A DNA stretch of 64,000 bases, from assembly GCA_004211785.1 (NCBI GenBank), contig SHBX01000002.1:62001-126000 (forward strand), read 5' to 3'. Positions within the stretch are counted from its first letter, which is position 1. Each line of letters opens with the position of its first letter. Both the position numbers and the translations under genes were made by a program. The notes beneath the pieces are model-generated. The model saw only the letters and a list, made by a program, of their open reading frames with translations. It had not been told where the DNA came from and made no database searches. The stretch is from Winogradskyella sp. (GTDB lineage Bacteria; Bacteroidota; Bacteroidia; Flavobacteriales; Flavobacteriaceae). Shown here piece by piece: positions 34,795 through 43,570 of the stretch.

Positions 34795-36750
34795 TTAAAT
34801 AAGATTTACATCTGCCATTATTTCTAATACGCCAGCTTTTGGTTGTTTATATAATTCGTTCATTGCATTTTCTAACTCATCTTGTTTTTCAATTCGTTTT
34901 CCCCATGCACCACAGGACCTTGCAAATTCCGCAAAATTTGGATTTGATAAAGATGTTTGCCATACATCAAATTCTCCCGCACGCTGCTCTTTAGAAATTT
35001 TTCCAAGCTCATGATTATTTATAATAATCAATTTTACAGGCATATTGTATTTTACTAATGTCGTAATTTCTGCCAAATATTGACAAATACCACCATCTCC
35101 AGCTACTGCAATTACAGGTCTTGAATTACCAACGGCTGTCCAAGCACCAATAGCTGCGGGTAAAGCAAAACCTATAGAACCTAAATAACCAGACATTAAA
35201 AAATCTTGATTTTTAGGCTCAAAATAACGACCAAACGAATAAGCATTGTTACCAACATCTACACACATTACTGCATCTTCGGGAGTGAGCGCGTTCATGG
35301 TTTCAAATATTGCTATAGAGCTAATACCGTTATCCGAAGTTTCTAATAAGCGTTTTTGTTTTTCGGTTTTCCATATTTTCCAACGTTCTGCTATTTCATT
35401 ACGTTGGTCATTCGTATTGATTTGGTCTTTTAATTCAGAATTAAATATGTCTAATGTTCTAGATATTTCTCCCCAAACAGCTACTTCTATTTGATGAAAC
35501 TTACTTAATGCCAACGGGTCAAAATCTACTTGAATTATAGGTTTTTTGGGCGTAATTCCTGTGTGGTTAGAAAAGGATGCTCCAAAAACAATAAGTAAGT
35601 CAGCTTCATTCATAAACCAAGACGCTATTGGTGTTCCGCTACGTCCTAAAACGCCACCACCAAGAGGATGATTATCAGCAATTAATCCTTTTCCTTTAAA
35701 AGTTGTTACTACAGCAGCATTTAAGCTTTCTGCAAAGCTAACAACTGCTTTTTTATGCTCTCTTGCTCCATGTCCCATTATTATAACGGGTCTTTTAGCT
35801 TTCTTTATTAAATTCACGGCATCAGTTACTGCCTGTTTTGGAGGCGCTATTTCTAATGATGTGATTCTGTTTTCTGGGCCTTTTGCCTTAGTGTTTGAGG
35901 CAACTGTTTTCTCTTGTACTTCATCTGGAAAAGTGAGATGAGATACATCACGTTTTAAAATGGCATGTTTTATGGCTAAAGACATAAGCTCCGCATGACG
36001 GCTATCACTTTGTACACGTTGGTTAAATTCTGCAACTGTATTAAAGCCTTGAACTAAATCTACTTCTTGAAAATTTCCAGTTCCAACAACTTGCGTTTTT
36101 ACTTGCCCAGTTAATGCTAAAATTGGAGCTCTATCTACTTTAGCATCCCAAAGACCTGTATACATATTGGTAGCTCCTGGACCAGCAATAGAAAAGCATG
36201 CTGCAGGCTTGCCAGTTAGTTTCCCGTATGCCGAGGCAGCAAAAGCAGCAGCTCCTTCATGACGGATACCATAAAAATTAAGATTCCCTTTTTCTTCTTG
36301 ACGTCTCATAGCGTCAGCAAAACCAAGATTAGAATGGCCAACCATTCCAAAGACTTTATTTATACCCCAATTTATCATGGTTTCTACCATAATATCAGAG
36401 ACAGTAGCTTCATGAGGTACTTCTTCTTCAACACCAACATAAATAGCATCACCTTCTTCTTTTACAGGAAATGTATCAATACCATCATCATAGCCTCCAG
36501 GTGGTTTTCCCGAGCATGGGTCGAAATCCCAACCATGCCATGGACAACGTAACAGCCCATTTTCAATAGAGCCTTCACCTAATGGGCCACCTTGATGAGG
36601 ACAACGATTGTCTAGAGCCGAAAATTTACCTTTATAATGTGTTAGACAGATGCCTTTATGGTTTGCAGTAACTGTTTTTACACGACCTTCAGGCAATTCA
36701 TTTCTGTTGCTTAATACTTTGTGCCAAATGATTTTTTTAGATTCCTTCAT
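34795..36750 (-). CDS. Rieske domain fused to a thiamine-diphosphate-dependent enzyme
   Basis: This 651-residue protein begins with a complete Rieske domain: C50-x-H52 in RCPHQGG and C69-x2-H72 in RCPWHGW. From about residue 115 it is a three-domain TPP enzyme of the acetolactate-synthase/pyruvate-oxidase class. The catalytic glutamate is E165 (RHEGAAAFAA), followed by SIAGPGATN and GQVKTQVVGTGNFQEVD. The TPP motif runs from GDGGICQY to INN about 27 residues later, then ELGKISKEQ. A built-in electron acceptor suggests oxidative 2-oxoacid decarboxylation with electrons leaving through the Rieske cluster. The substrate is not known. It is first in line before the small membrane subunits. Confidence 0.85.
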   Translation of the reverse strand: MKESKKIIWHKVLSNRNELPEGRVKTVTANHKGICLTHYKGKFSALDNRCPHQGGPLGEGSIENGLLRCPWHGWDFDPCSGKPPGGYDDGIDTFPVKEEGDAIYVGVEEEVPHEATVSDIMVETMINWGINKVFGMVGHSNLGFADAMRRQEEKGNLNFYGIRHEGAAAFAASAYGKLTGKPAACFSIAGPGATNMYTGLWDAKVDRAPILALTGQVKTQVVGTGNFQEVDLVQGFNTVAEFNQRVQSDSRHAELMSLAIKHAILKRDVSHLTFPDEVQEKTVASNTKAKGPENRITSLEIAPPKQAVTDAVNLIKKAKRPVIIMGHGAREHKKAVVSFAESLNAAVVTTFKGKGLIADNHPLGGGVLGRSGTPIASWFMNEADLLIVFGASFSNHTGITPKKPIIQVDFDPLALSKFHQIEVAVWGEISRTLDIFNSELKDQINTNDQRNEIAERWKIWKTEKQKRLLETSDNGISSIAIFETMNALTPEDAVMCVDVGNNAYSFGRYFEPKNQDFLMSGYLGSIGFALPAAIGAWTAVGNSRPVIAVAGDGGICQYLAEITTLVKYNMPVKLIIINNHELGKISKEQRAGEFDVWQTSLSNPNFAEFARSCGAWGKRIEKQDELENAMNELYKQPKAGVLEIMADVNLI

Positions 36751-36762
36751 AATATATCAGTA

Positions 36763-37686
36763 CTACTTGTTTTTTAATTCATACAAATTATAAGTCCCTG
36801 TTTTTCCTTTTAATTGAGTCTTAAATGTATTGTAGGATGGATAGAAATCTTTCACAGAATTATAAGCTTCTTCTGACAGTAAAACTTCTGTTCCAAACTC
36901 TTTGTTGGCAGTTTCTATTCGACTTGCATAGTTTACGTTATCACCAATTACTGCTGTTTTTTTCATTTCGCCAGTATCAAAAGGACCCACAATAACATTT
37001 CCATGATGAATTCCTGCTCTAATGCCAAATGAGGTGTTAAAATTTGATTTTAGATAAGTGTTAAACGTTTTTAATCTTTCTTTCATTTCATCGATAGCTT
37101 TAATGGCTTCTAAAACAGAGTTTTCACTTACACAATCAATTCCAAAGACTGCTAAAATACCATCTCCAGCAACATCACTAATTAACCCTTTATGATTTTT
37201 AATTACCCTATTCATAATACGATAGTAACGATTTAGTACATGGACGATATCATATGGTGGAAATTTTTCAGCAAAAGCGGTATAATTGACAATATCTGTA
37301 AAAACAATGGTCAATTTTTGTTGACTACCTATTGCGCTGTTTGAATCTTCAGAAAATTGTTCTGAAATAATATCTATATCCAGCTTGTCTGAAACCATAC
37401 GCCTTATGGTAATATCTCCACTTATTTTTGTTTGACAAGCTAAACGAATCTCAGTTGGGAAATTTAAAATTGTGGCCATTTCTTGCTCAATTTCATTTCT
37501 TACGCCACAATGTTCTATACCGTTCATAACACTTACGCGACAAGTAGAACATTTTCCTTGTCCACCACAAGCATGTGTATGATTTATATGATTAGTTAGA
37601 GTGGCTTCTAAAATTGTATTATCTAAAGAGCATCTGATATCTTGATTTTCTTTAAATAAGCTAATTTTATTGAACATTGTTTCCAT
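36763..37686 (-). CDS. [2Fe-2S] ferredoxin domain fused to a class III nucleotide cyclase
   Basis: Residues 1-105 form a ferredoxin domain with C40-x5-C46-x2-C49-x34-C84, the spacing of adrenodoxin-type clusters. Residues 123-305 form a class III cyclase. Metal aspartates D131 (FTDIVNYT) and D175 (GDGILAVFG) and the transition-state pair N252/R256 (NYASRIE) are all present, so it looks active. The base-recognition positions are unusual: where adenylate cyclases have lysine there is D171 (SDVAGDG), and the partner Asp/Thr position is A245. Substrate could therefore differ from ATP. Redox state of the cluster may control it. It lies 4 bp after the antiporter gene and 12 bp before the Rieske-TPP gene. 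Confidence 0.85.
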   Translation of the reverse strand: METMFNKISLFKENQDIRCSLDNTILEATLTNHINHTHACGGQGKCSTCRVSVMNGIEHCGVRNEIEQEMATILNFPTEIRLACQTKISGDITIRRMVSDKLDIDIISEQFSEDSNSAIGSQQKLTIVFTDIVNYTAFAEKFPPYDIVHVLNRYYRIMNRVIKNHKGLISDVAGDGILAVFGIDCVSENSVLEAIKAIDEMKERLKTFNTYLKSNFNTSFGIRAGIHHGNVIVGPFDTGEMKKTAVIGDNVNYASRIETANKEFGTEVLLSEEAYNSVKDFYPSYNTFKTQLKGKTGTYNLYELKNK

Positions 37687-37690
37687 TAGA

Positions 37691-38926
37691 TTAGTTCTTT
37701 TTTAATAGTTTTGAAACTACTCTTTCAATACTTAAACCCTGAGCAATAATAGAGAATACAACCACTACATAAGTTGCGTATACGATAATGTCTTTGACCT
37801 CTCCTTCGGGAAGCGATAAAGCTAATGCTATAGATATTCCTCCTCGAAGTCCTGCCCATGTTAGTATTAAAGCTTCATTTTTATTAGCTCTATTTGATTT
37901 TTTTAATAAAAAATTCGATAGTATAATTGTTATGTATCTTGATAAAAGCACTAATACTATCGAAATAATTCCTAATAATAAATGGTAAACATTAAAGTCT
38001 AATGTAATCATAACAATACCTATAAGAACAAATAAAACAGCATTAAAGATTTCATCTAATACTTTCCAAAAGATATTCATGTGATTTCTTAAATCTTCGG
38101 AAATACTTTTTTTGTGTAAACTATTGCCAATAATAAGCCCAGCAATAACCATTGCAATCGCTCCAGATATGTGTAGGATATTTGATAATACATAACCGCC
38201 CAAAACTATAGCTAAAGAGATATGCACAGCAATAACAGCTTGTTTGTTAACACTCTTTATACACCCTTTTCCTAAATGACCCAAAAGAAATCCCATTAAA
38301 AACCCACCTCCGGCTTCTTTGCCAAATTCTGTTGTAATGTGAGTGACATCAAACTCGTGCACCATGGTCGCTAAAGCAAGTATAGATAAAAAAACAACAA
38401 TCCCTACGCCATCATTAAATAGGGATTCTCCCACAATTTTAATTTCCATATTTTTTGGTGCGCCAGCTTTTTTTAGTAATGCCAATACAGCAACTGGATC
38501 TGTAGGAGAAATTAAAGCACCAAAGACCAAACTATATAGATAACTAATATCTAAGCCTATAAGTGATGCGATATAATAAAATGCAGTGCCAATAATAAAA
38601 GTAGATACTAAGACACCAAATGTTGCATAGATGAGTACAGTGGTTTTCTCTTTTAATAATCCTTTTAGGTTAATATGAATTGCACCAGCAAAGAGCAGAA
38701 CACCTAAAAGGAAATCAAACAGGATGGTTTTAAAATCAATACTTCTCGCAATTGCAGTAATCTGATCAAAATAACTTTGGTCTATAAAATAACTAGCCGC
38801 AAATAAAAGAGATACAACGATTGAAAGTATCATGACTCCTATAGTCTCAGGAAGCTTTAAAAATTTCGCATTGAGGTAACTTAAAAAAGCAGCTAGGGCA
38901 ATTATACTAACAAATATTTCGAACAT
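37691..38926 (-). CDS. CPA1-type cation/proton antiporter
   Basis: This 411-residue protein has about 12 membrane helices with the NhaP-like motifs GALISPTDPVAVLALLKK and GESLFNDGVGIVVFL, plus TWAGLRGGISIALALSLP. It should exchange Na+ or K+ for H+ across the inner membrane. It has no large C-terminal regulatory domain. It starts on the last base of the preceding 246-residue gene and ends 4 bp before the cyclase gene. That ties ion or pH homeostasis to the redox operon. Confidence 0.92.
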   Translation of the reverse strand: MFEIFVSIIALAAFLSYLNAKFLKLPETIGVMILSIVVSLLFAASYFIDQSYFDQITAIARSIDFKTILFDFLLGVLLFAGAIHINLKGLLKEKTTVLIYATFGVLVSTFIIGTAFYYIASLIGLDISYLYSLVFGALISPTDPVAVLALLKKAGAPKNMEIKIVGESLFNDGVGIVVFLSILALATMVHEFDVTHITTEFGKEAGGGFLMGFLLGHLGKGCIKSVNKQAVIAVHISLAIVLGGYVLSNILHISGAIAMVIAGLIIGNSLHKKSISEDLRNHMNIFWKVLDEIFNAVLFVLIGIVMITLDFNVYHLLLGIISIVLVLLSRYITIILSNFLLKKSNRANKNEALILTWAGLRGGISIALALSLPEGEVKDIIVYATYVVVVFSIIAQGLSIERVVSKLLKKN

Positions 38927-39666
38927 TATAATTCTGAGTTTATGTATGTGTTAATCGCAGTTTGACAAAAATCAATAGCGGTTTGTTCTTTAAGGTTACT
39001 AATAGATAATGCAAACCCTTTCCAGCCATTACTATAATAATTTTTATGGGAAGTTGGGTTGATAATATCAATTGGATTATGGCCATTATAGCCACTTATA
39101 TAAAAATAAAACTCATTAACTAATGTATCAGGGATTGCCATTCCAATCCCAATAGATAAGTTGTCATCAATATTAAAAAATGCACCAGTATCAAAATGAT
39201 GAGGCCAAATTCTAACGGGAGATTTATAGCTATTAGACTGTAAAACATTTAAGATTACACTTTGTGCTAGGTCTCTATTTTTAATTAATTGATTAAGTTC
39301 ATTTTGTTGAGTTAATTGAAATTGATAAGTATCTTCAATTGTGTTATAAGGAATCTCATAATGTAAATTGTAATTATATGGTTTTACAATACCATTATTT
39401 AAACTCGTAAGATATATCCAATCTACAATGTCTTTATGTGTTGTTCCATCTAAAAGGAAATGTTCTTTATTTCCATTTTGTGTTATCCACTCTAAAGCGA
39501 AATTTTCATAGTTTAAACCTAATTTGTCTCCGTTAGGAAATGTATGCGTTTCAAGATTATGGTTTACCCAACCCAAATTAGTATGACTATCATCAGCTTT
39601 TTTTTCAATAAAACTTATCGCTGCAGTTGCTAAGTATTGTGCAGCTAAATGCATTGTTTTTTTCAT
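38926..39666 (-). CDS. Uncharacterised 246-residue protein of the redox operon
   Basis: This soluble protein has no signal peptide. It carries a notable WPHHFDTGAFFN segment near residue 155, seen in some uncharacterised families such as DUF5996. IGIGMAIPDTLVNEFYFYISGY follows it. The HH-x-D arrangement could bind a metal. No function is known to me. It begins 3 bp after the Rieske-glutamate synthase gene and overlaps the antiporter start by one base, so it is an integral operon member. Confidence 0.6.
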   Translation of the reverse strand: MKKTMHLAAQYLATAAISFIEKKADDSHTNLGWVNHNLETHTFPNGDKLGLNYENFALEWITQNGNKEHFLLDGTTHKDIVDWIYLTSLNNGIVKPYNYNLHYEIPYNTIEDTYQFQLTQQNELNQLIKNRDLAQSVILNVLQSNSYKSPVRIWPHHFDTGAFFNIDDNLSIGIGMAIPDTLVNEFYFYISGYNGHNPIDIINPTSHKNYYSNGWKGFALSISNLKEQTAIDFCQTAINTYINSEL

Positions 39667-39669
39667 TGT

Positions 39670-41286
39670 TTAAAGCTTTACACCTGCGAAATTTATGCCT
39701 GTGAGTTTGTACATGTCATAATCGAATGTTGAAAGGTCATTATGATTGAATTTTGAAATATCATCATAACCGCAAGATCTAGCTACTACTTTGATGAGGT
39801 TATTAGTTGCGTCAAAATAATTATATAGTTGTTTTGCAGAAGACTGAATAATTAACCTACTTCTAAGTGTTTCTTTTTGGGTTGCAATACCAACAGGACA
39901 ATTATTTGTTCCACAAGCTCTCATGCCTAAACAACCAATAGCTTGTAATGCAGAGTTAGAAACAGCAATCGCATCTGCACCTAACATCATAGCTTTGGCA
40001 AAATCTTCAGCAACACGTAAACCTCCAGTAATAACAAGACTTATGTCATTCGCTCCAACTTTATCTAAATATTTCCTTGCCCTAGCTAATGCAGGAATAG
40101 TTGGGATATTGATGTGGTCTCTAAGAATAGTTGGTGCAGAACCTGTTCCGCCTCCACGACCGTCTAAAATGATATAATCTACACCAGCATCTAATGCAAA
40201 TTGAATATCTTTTTCAATATGGCTAGCTGCAATTTTAAAACCAATAGGTATGCCGCCAGTGCGTTCACGTACTTTATCTCCAAAATCTTTAAAATCTTGT
40301 GCTGAATGAAAATTGGGGTTTGCTGCCGGAGATATTGCGGTCTCACCTTCATTTAATCCTCTTACTTCTGCAATTTCTGCACTTACTTTGTTTCCTGGCA
40401 AATGACCACCTGTACCTGTTTTTGCGCCTTGACCACCCTTAAAATGAAAAGCTTGAACGTTATCTAATTTATCCCAAGAAAAACCAAACTGAGCTGAGGC
40501 TAATTCATAGAAGTATTTTGAATTGCTTTGTTGCTCTTCAGGAAGCATACCACCTTCACCAGAACAAATTCCTGTTCCAGCCATTTCTGCACCTTTACTT
40601 AACGCTATTTTTGCTTCTCTTGATAAAGCTCCAAAGCTCATATCAGAAACAAATAACGGAATGTCTAATTCTAAAGGTTTTTTTGCATTAGGCCCAATAA
40701 TTACTTTTGTAGCAACCTCTTCTTCATCTAACAACGGACGTGTAGCCAATTGAGCTGGTAAAAATTGAATGTCATTCCATTTTGGAAGCGTGTTCCTGTC
40801 TACTCCCATTGATGCAGAAAATCCGTGATGCCCAATATTTTTTAATCCGTTTTTTGCTAATTCTTTGATGTAACCGGTATAGGGTTCAGTATCTTCAGGA
40901 TGAGTATCAGCGTATGCGCCTAAGTATTCATCGCGATTAAAAGGTTGTGGGTGATTAGTTTCAAAATTTATGATTTCATCTTTATCAATCAGTAATGAAT
41001 CTCCTTCTATATATTCCTTAAACTTATGTAATTGTTCATCATTATTATATTCACTTACACCAGTATCGTATCTATAATCCCAATGGTGAACACCGCAGAT
41101 AAGATTATGTCCTTCAATATATCCATCTGCTAATAATGCACCACGATGATGGCAACGTCCATAAAGAACAGAAATACCTTTTTCGTGTTTTATAATTACT
41201 AAATCTGTGTTTTTAACTAATGCATAAGCGGGTTGCTTATTTATAAGCTGAGAAATCTTTGCAATTTCAATTTTTTGATTTGCCAT
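39670..41286 (-). CDS. Rieske domain fused to an FMN-binding glutamate synthase-like enzyme
   Basis: This 538-residue protein is probably the first gene of the redox operon. Residues 1-100 carry a Rieske cluster with C45-x-H47 (RCHHRGA) and C64-x2-H67 (ICGVHH). Residues 170-530 form the FMN/iron-sulfur domain of glutamate synthase: GEGGMLPEE, FKGGQGAKTGTGG, DGRGGGTGSAPT and the cluster motif CLGMRACGTNNC (C-x5-C-x4-C). The glutaminase domain of GltB is missing. It may accept ammonia or an amine from elsewhere, or catalyse a different flavin reaction. Downstream genes follow at 3 bp or with overlaps. Confidence 0.88.
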   Translation of the reverse strand: MANQKIEIAKISQLINKQPAYALVKNTDLVIIKHEKGISVLYGRCHHRGALLADGYIEGHNLICGVHHWDYRYDTGVSEYNNDEQLHKFKEYIEGDSLLIDKDEIINFETNHPQPFNRDEYLGAYADTHPEDTEPYTGYIKELAKNGLKNIGHHGFSASMGVDRNTLPKWNDIQFLPAQLATRPLLDEEEVATKVIIGPNAKKPLELDIPLFVSDMSFGALSREAKIALSKGAEMAGTGICSGEGGMLPEEQQSNSKYFYELASAQFGFSWDKLDNVQAFHFKGGQGAKTGTGGHLPGNKVSAEIAEVRGLNEGETAISPAANPNFHSAQDFKDFGDKVRERTGGIPIGFKIAASHIEKDIQFALDAGVDYIILDGRGGGTGSAPTILRDHINIPTIPALARARKYLDKVGANDISLVITGGLRVAEDFAKAMMLGADAIAVSNSALQAIGCLGMRACGTNNCPVGIATQKETLRSRLIIQSSAKQLYNYFDATNNLIKVVARSCGYDDISKFNHNDLSTFDYDMYKLTGINFAGVKL

Positions 41287-41311
41287 CCGGTTGATTGTTT
41301 AGGTTATGTAA

Positions 41312-41393
41312 GTTACAATCTTTGGACGTAATACAATAGGACAAATTACAACTAAGTAGTATGTGTATAGTTATTGTATGGTTTTAATCTTTG
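41312..41393. promoter_or_regulatory. Leader region of the redox operon with a repeated motif
   Basis: GTTACAATCTTTG (41312-41324) and GTTTTAATCTTTG (41381-41393) are direct repeats 69 bp apart in the space upstream of the operon. A minus-strand sequence GTAATTTG between them resembles a -7 box but has one base too few. The true promoter and any regulator are not identified. Confidence 0.35.
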
Positions 41394-41429
41394 TTTTAGG
41401 GTTAAATTAAAAAGAAGCTATTTGAAACG

Positions 41430-42044
41430 TTAAAACAAACCATTAATTTCTGCATCAATCTTATTAATGATGCCGCCTAAATCTTCAGGGTTTGATACAA
41501 AATCTAGATGATCTACATCAATAATTAAAAGATTGCCTTTGGTGTATTTACTAATCCAAGCTTCGTAACGTTCGTTAAGACGACTTAAATAATCTATACT
41601 AATTGTGTTTTCGTAATCACGACCTCTTTTGTGGATTTGGGCCACCAAATTTGGAATAGAGCTACGTAAGTAAATTAATAAGTCAGGACCTTTTACAAAA
41701 GATTCCATAAGCTCAAAAAGTGATGAGTAATTTTCAAAATCACGATTAGTCATTAGACCCATGGCATGTAAATTGGGTGCAAAAATAAAGGCATCTTCAT
41801 AGATGGTTCTATCTTGTATGATGTCTTTTTTTCCTTGCTGTATTTGGTTGACTTGACGGAATCTACTATTCAAAAAATATACCTGTAGATTAAAACTCCA
41901 ACGTTCCATTTGGTTATAGAAGTCATCTAAGTAAGGGTTGTCTACAACGTCTTCAAGTTGTGCTTCCCATTTGTAGTGTTTGGCTAGTAGTTTTGTGAGC
42001 GTAGTTTTCCCTGCGCCTATATTTCCAGCAATAGCAACATGCAT
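41430..42044 (-). CDS. Deoxynucleoside kinase
   Basis: This 204-residue cytosolic kinase of the dNK/dGK type salvages deoxynucleosides. It has the P-loop GNIGAGKTTLTKLL at the N-terminus, QDRTIYEDAFIF (DRS-like catalytic motif) and the lid region HKRGRDYENTISIDYL. The start lies 3 bp after the upstream propeller-like gene. Both are probably read from one promoter. Confidence 0.93.
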   Translation of the reverse strand: MHVAIAGNIGAGKTTLTKLLAKHYKWEAQLEDVVDNPYLDDFYNQMERWSFNLQVYFLNSRFRQVNQIQQGKKDIIQDRTIYEDAFIFAPNLHAMGLMTNRDFENYSSLFELMESFVKGPDLLIYLRSSIPNLVAQIHKRGRDYENTISIDYLSRLNERYEAWISKYTKGNLLIIDVDHLDFVSNPEDLGGIINKIDAEINGLF

Positions 42045-42047
42045 AAT

Positions 42048-42830
42048 TTATTGTGATTTTAATTGGTAGCGACGTAGCTTTTCGTCGTTGTAAATATACA
42101 AGGTTTCATTGGTTACCAAAAACTGATTTATTAACAAATCTGAAGTTTTTATTGGTTCTATACTAGTGCTGTTTTTTGCAAGTAAAAACAGCTCATTCTC
42201 CTTTTTAAGAATCAAATTTGCTTTGCTAAATGCCATATTTGTATAACCAGAATTCTCAATTTTATTGATTAAACTCCCAAAATAACTATAGATATACAGG
42301 TATTGCTCGGTAAGTAAATAACAATAGTTGTAATCACTTTTTAAATTTAATATTTGAGATTGAATTGGTACTGTTCTTACTCGAGTTTTGTTGTTGAGGT
42401 AATCAAATAACTCAAGCTGCTGCAAATCTTGATTAAAAAGCCATAGCGTATTATCATAACCTGTAGAAACCAGAGATACATTTTTATAATCTTGTAGTGT
42501 ATTGAAATCTACTTTTGTGATTTCGGCTAAGCGGTTATCTAAGATAATCACAGTATTAAAATCTTGATAAAAAAGATTTATTTTTAATGGGTTAAATGTG
42601 TTTGCTGAAGTAATCTTACCTAATTGAAAATTAGCATAACTAATAGTGGTATCTGCTGATTTTTTATAAAAACTTTGATTTTTATCCGAATAATAAAGTG
42701 TGCCAAAAGTGTCTACACCAAAGATGTTTTCAGCTTCTAAATCTGATGATGATTCAAACTGAAGTTGGATGTCATTTTGAGTAAAAGCAAAAAATGAAAA
42801 GCAAAAAATAAAATAAAACAAAGGTTTCAT
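42048..42830 (-). CDS. Secreted protein, predicted beta-propeller, unknown function
   Basis: The chosen start is ATG 42830, giving a signal peptide (LFYFIFCFSFFAFTQ) and about 260 residues. The mature chain shows repeated strand-turn-strand patterns such as GVDTFGTLYYSDK, GYDNTLWLFNQD and LTEQYLYIYSYFG, typical of a propeller. No active site is recognised. A box with one mismatch (TACTTTTC on the minus strand, 42839-42846) precedes the start. It is co-directional with the deoxynucleoside kinase gene 3 bp downstream. Confidence 0.65.
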   Translation of the reverse strand: MKPLFYFIFCFSFFAFTQNDIQLQFESSSDLEAENIFGVDTFGTLYYSDKNQSFYKKSADTTISYANFQLGKITSANTFNPLKINLFYQDFNTVIILDNRLAEITKVDFNTLQDYKNVSLVSTGYDNTLWLFNQDLQQLELFDYLNNKTRVRTVPIQSQILNLKSDYNYCYLLTEQYLYIYSYFGSLINKIENSGYTNMAFSKANLILKKENELFLLAKNSTSIEPIKTSDLLINQFLVTNETLYIYNDEKLRRYQLKSQ

Positions 42831-42886
42831 AGTGATTTGAAAAGTACAAAAATCAAACCACAATCACTAAGTCTTAAACAGAATCA

Positions 42887-43570
42887 TTAAACTGTTAGCT
42901 TATAGCCAAATCCACGTACATTCAAAATTTGAATACGATTATCTTGCTTTAGTTTTTTTCTAAGTTTTGAGATAAACACGTCCATGCTTCTTGCAGAGAA
43001 AAAGTCATCTGTTCCCCATAATTTATTCAGAATTAAAGAACGGTCCAAAACACTGTTTTTGTTTTTAATTAAATGAAATAACAAATGTGCCTCACGATGT
43101 GTCAATTGAATCGTTTCATCAGATTTATAGGTCAATAATTGCTTTGGGAAGTCAAAGGTGTAATCGCCAATAGTTAAGATGTCTGCTGTTTTCTGAAGCT
43201 TTGTTCTATTAATCAGATTATGAATCCTTACAATAAGCTCTTCCATACTAAAAGGCTTTTTTAAATAATCATTACCACCAATTGTAAAACCTTCAACCAC
43301 ATCTTGCGTTTGCGATTTAGCAGTTAAAAAAATTATAGGAATAGTGTCATCAATTTCACGAACGTCTTTAGCTAAAGTAAAGCCATCTTTTTTTGGCATC
43401 ATCACATCCAAAACCAAAATCTCTGGGCTCTCAGTTTTATAGGTTTTAAAAGCTTTGTCACCATCTTCGCAAAGTAAAACTTCAAAATCTCGAGTCTCTA
43501 AACTCTCTTTTATAATTTGTCCTAAAGCGGCTTCGTCTTCCGCTAATAATATTTTTATCGGATTAGCCAT
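42887..43570 (-). CDS. OmpR-family response regulator
   Basis: This 227-residue protein has a receiver domain with the phospho-acceptor D55 (LVLDVMMPKKDG) and LTAKSQ. Its C-terminal winged-helix DNA-binding domain has THREAHLLFHLI and FISKLRKKLKQD...VRGFGYKL. It overlaps the sensor kinase gene by 8 bp. OmpR-type regulators bind direct repeats spaced 10-11 bp. Such a triple repeat lies upstream of the kinase gene and of the GLPGLI locus (45144-45169). Confidence 0.93.
   Translation of the reverse strand: MANPIKILLAEDEAALGQIIKESLETRDFEVLLCEDGDKAFKTYKTESPEILVLDVMMPKKDGFTLAKDVREIDDTIPIIFLTAKSQTQDVVEGFTIGGNDYLKKPFSMEELIVRIHNLINRTKLQKTADILTIGDYTFDFPKQLLTYKSDETIQLTHREAHLLFHLIKNKNSVLDRSLILNKLWGTDDFFSARSMDVFISKLRKKLKQDNRIQILNVRGFGYKLTV

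Noticed and set aside
10632..37686. HD-PycTM gene and the unusual nucleotide cyclase as one Pycsar defence system
   Set aside because: They are about 25 kb apart, in different operons with housekeeping genes between them. Known Pycsar pairs are adjacent. There is no other defence gene or mobility signature in the window.
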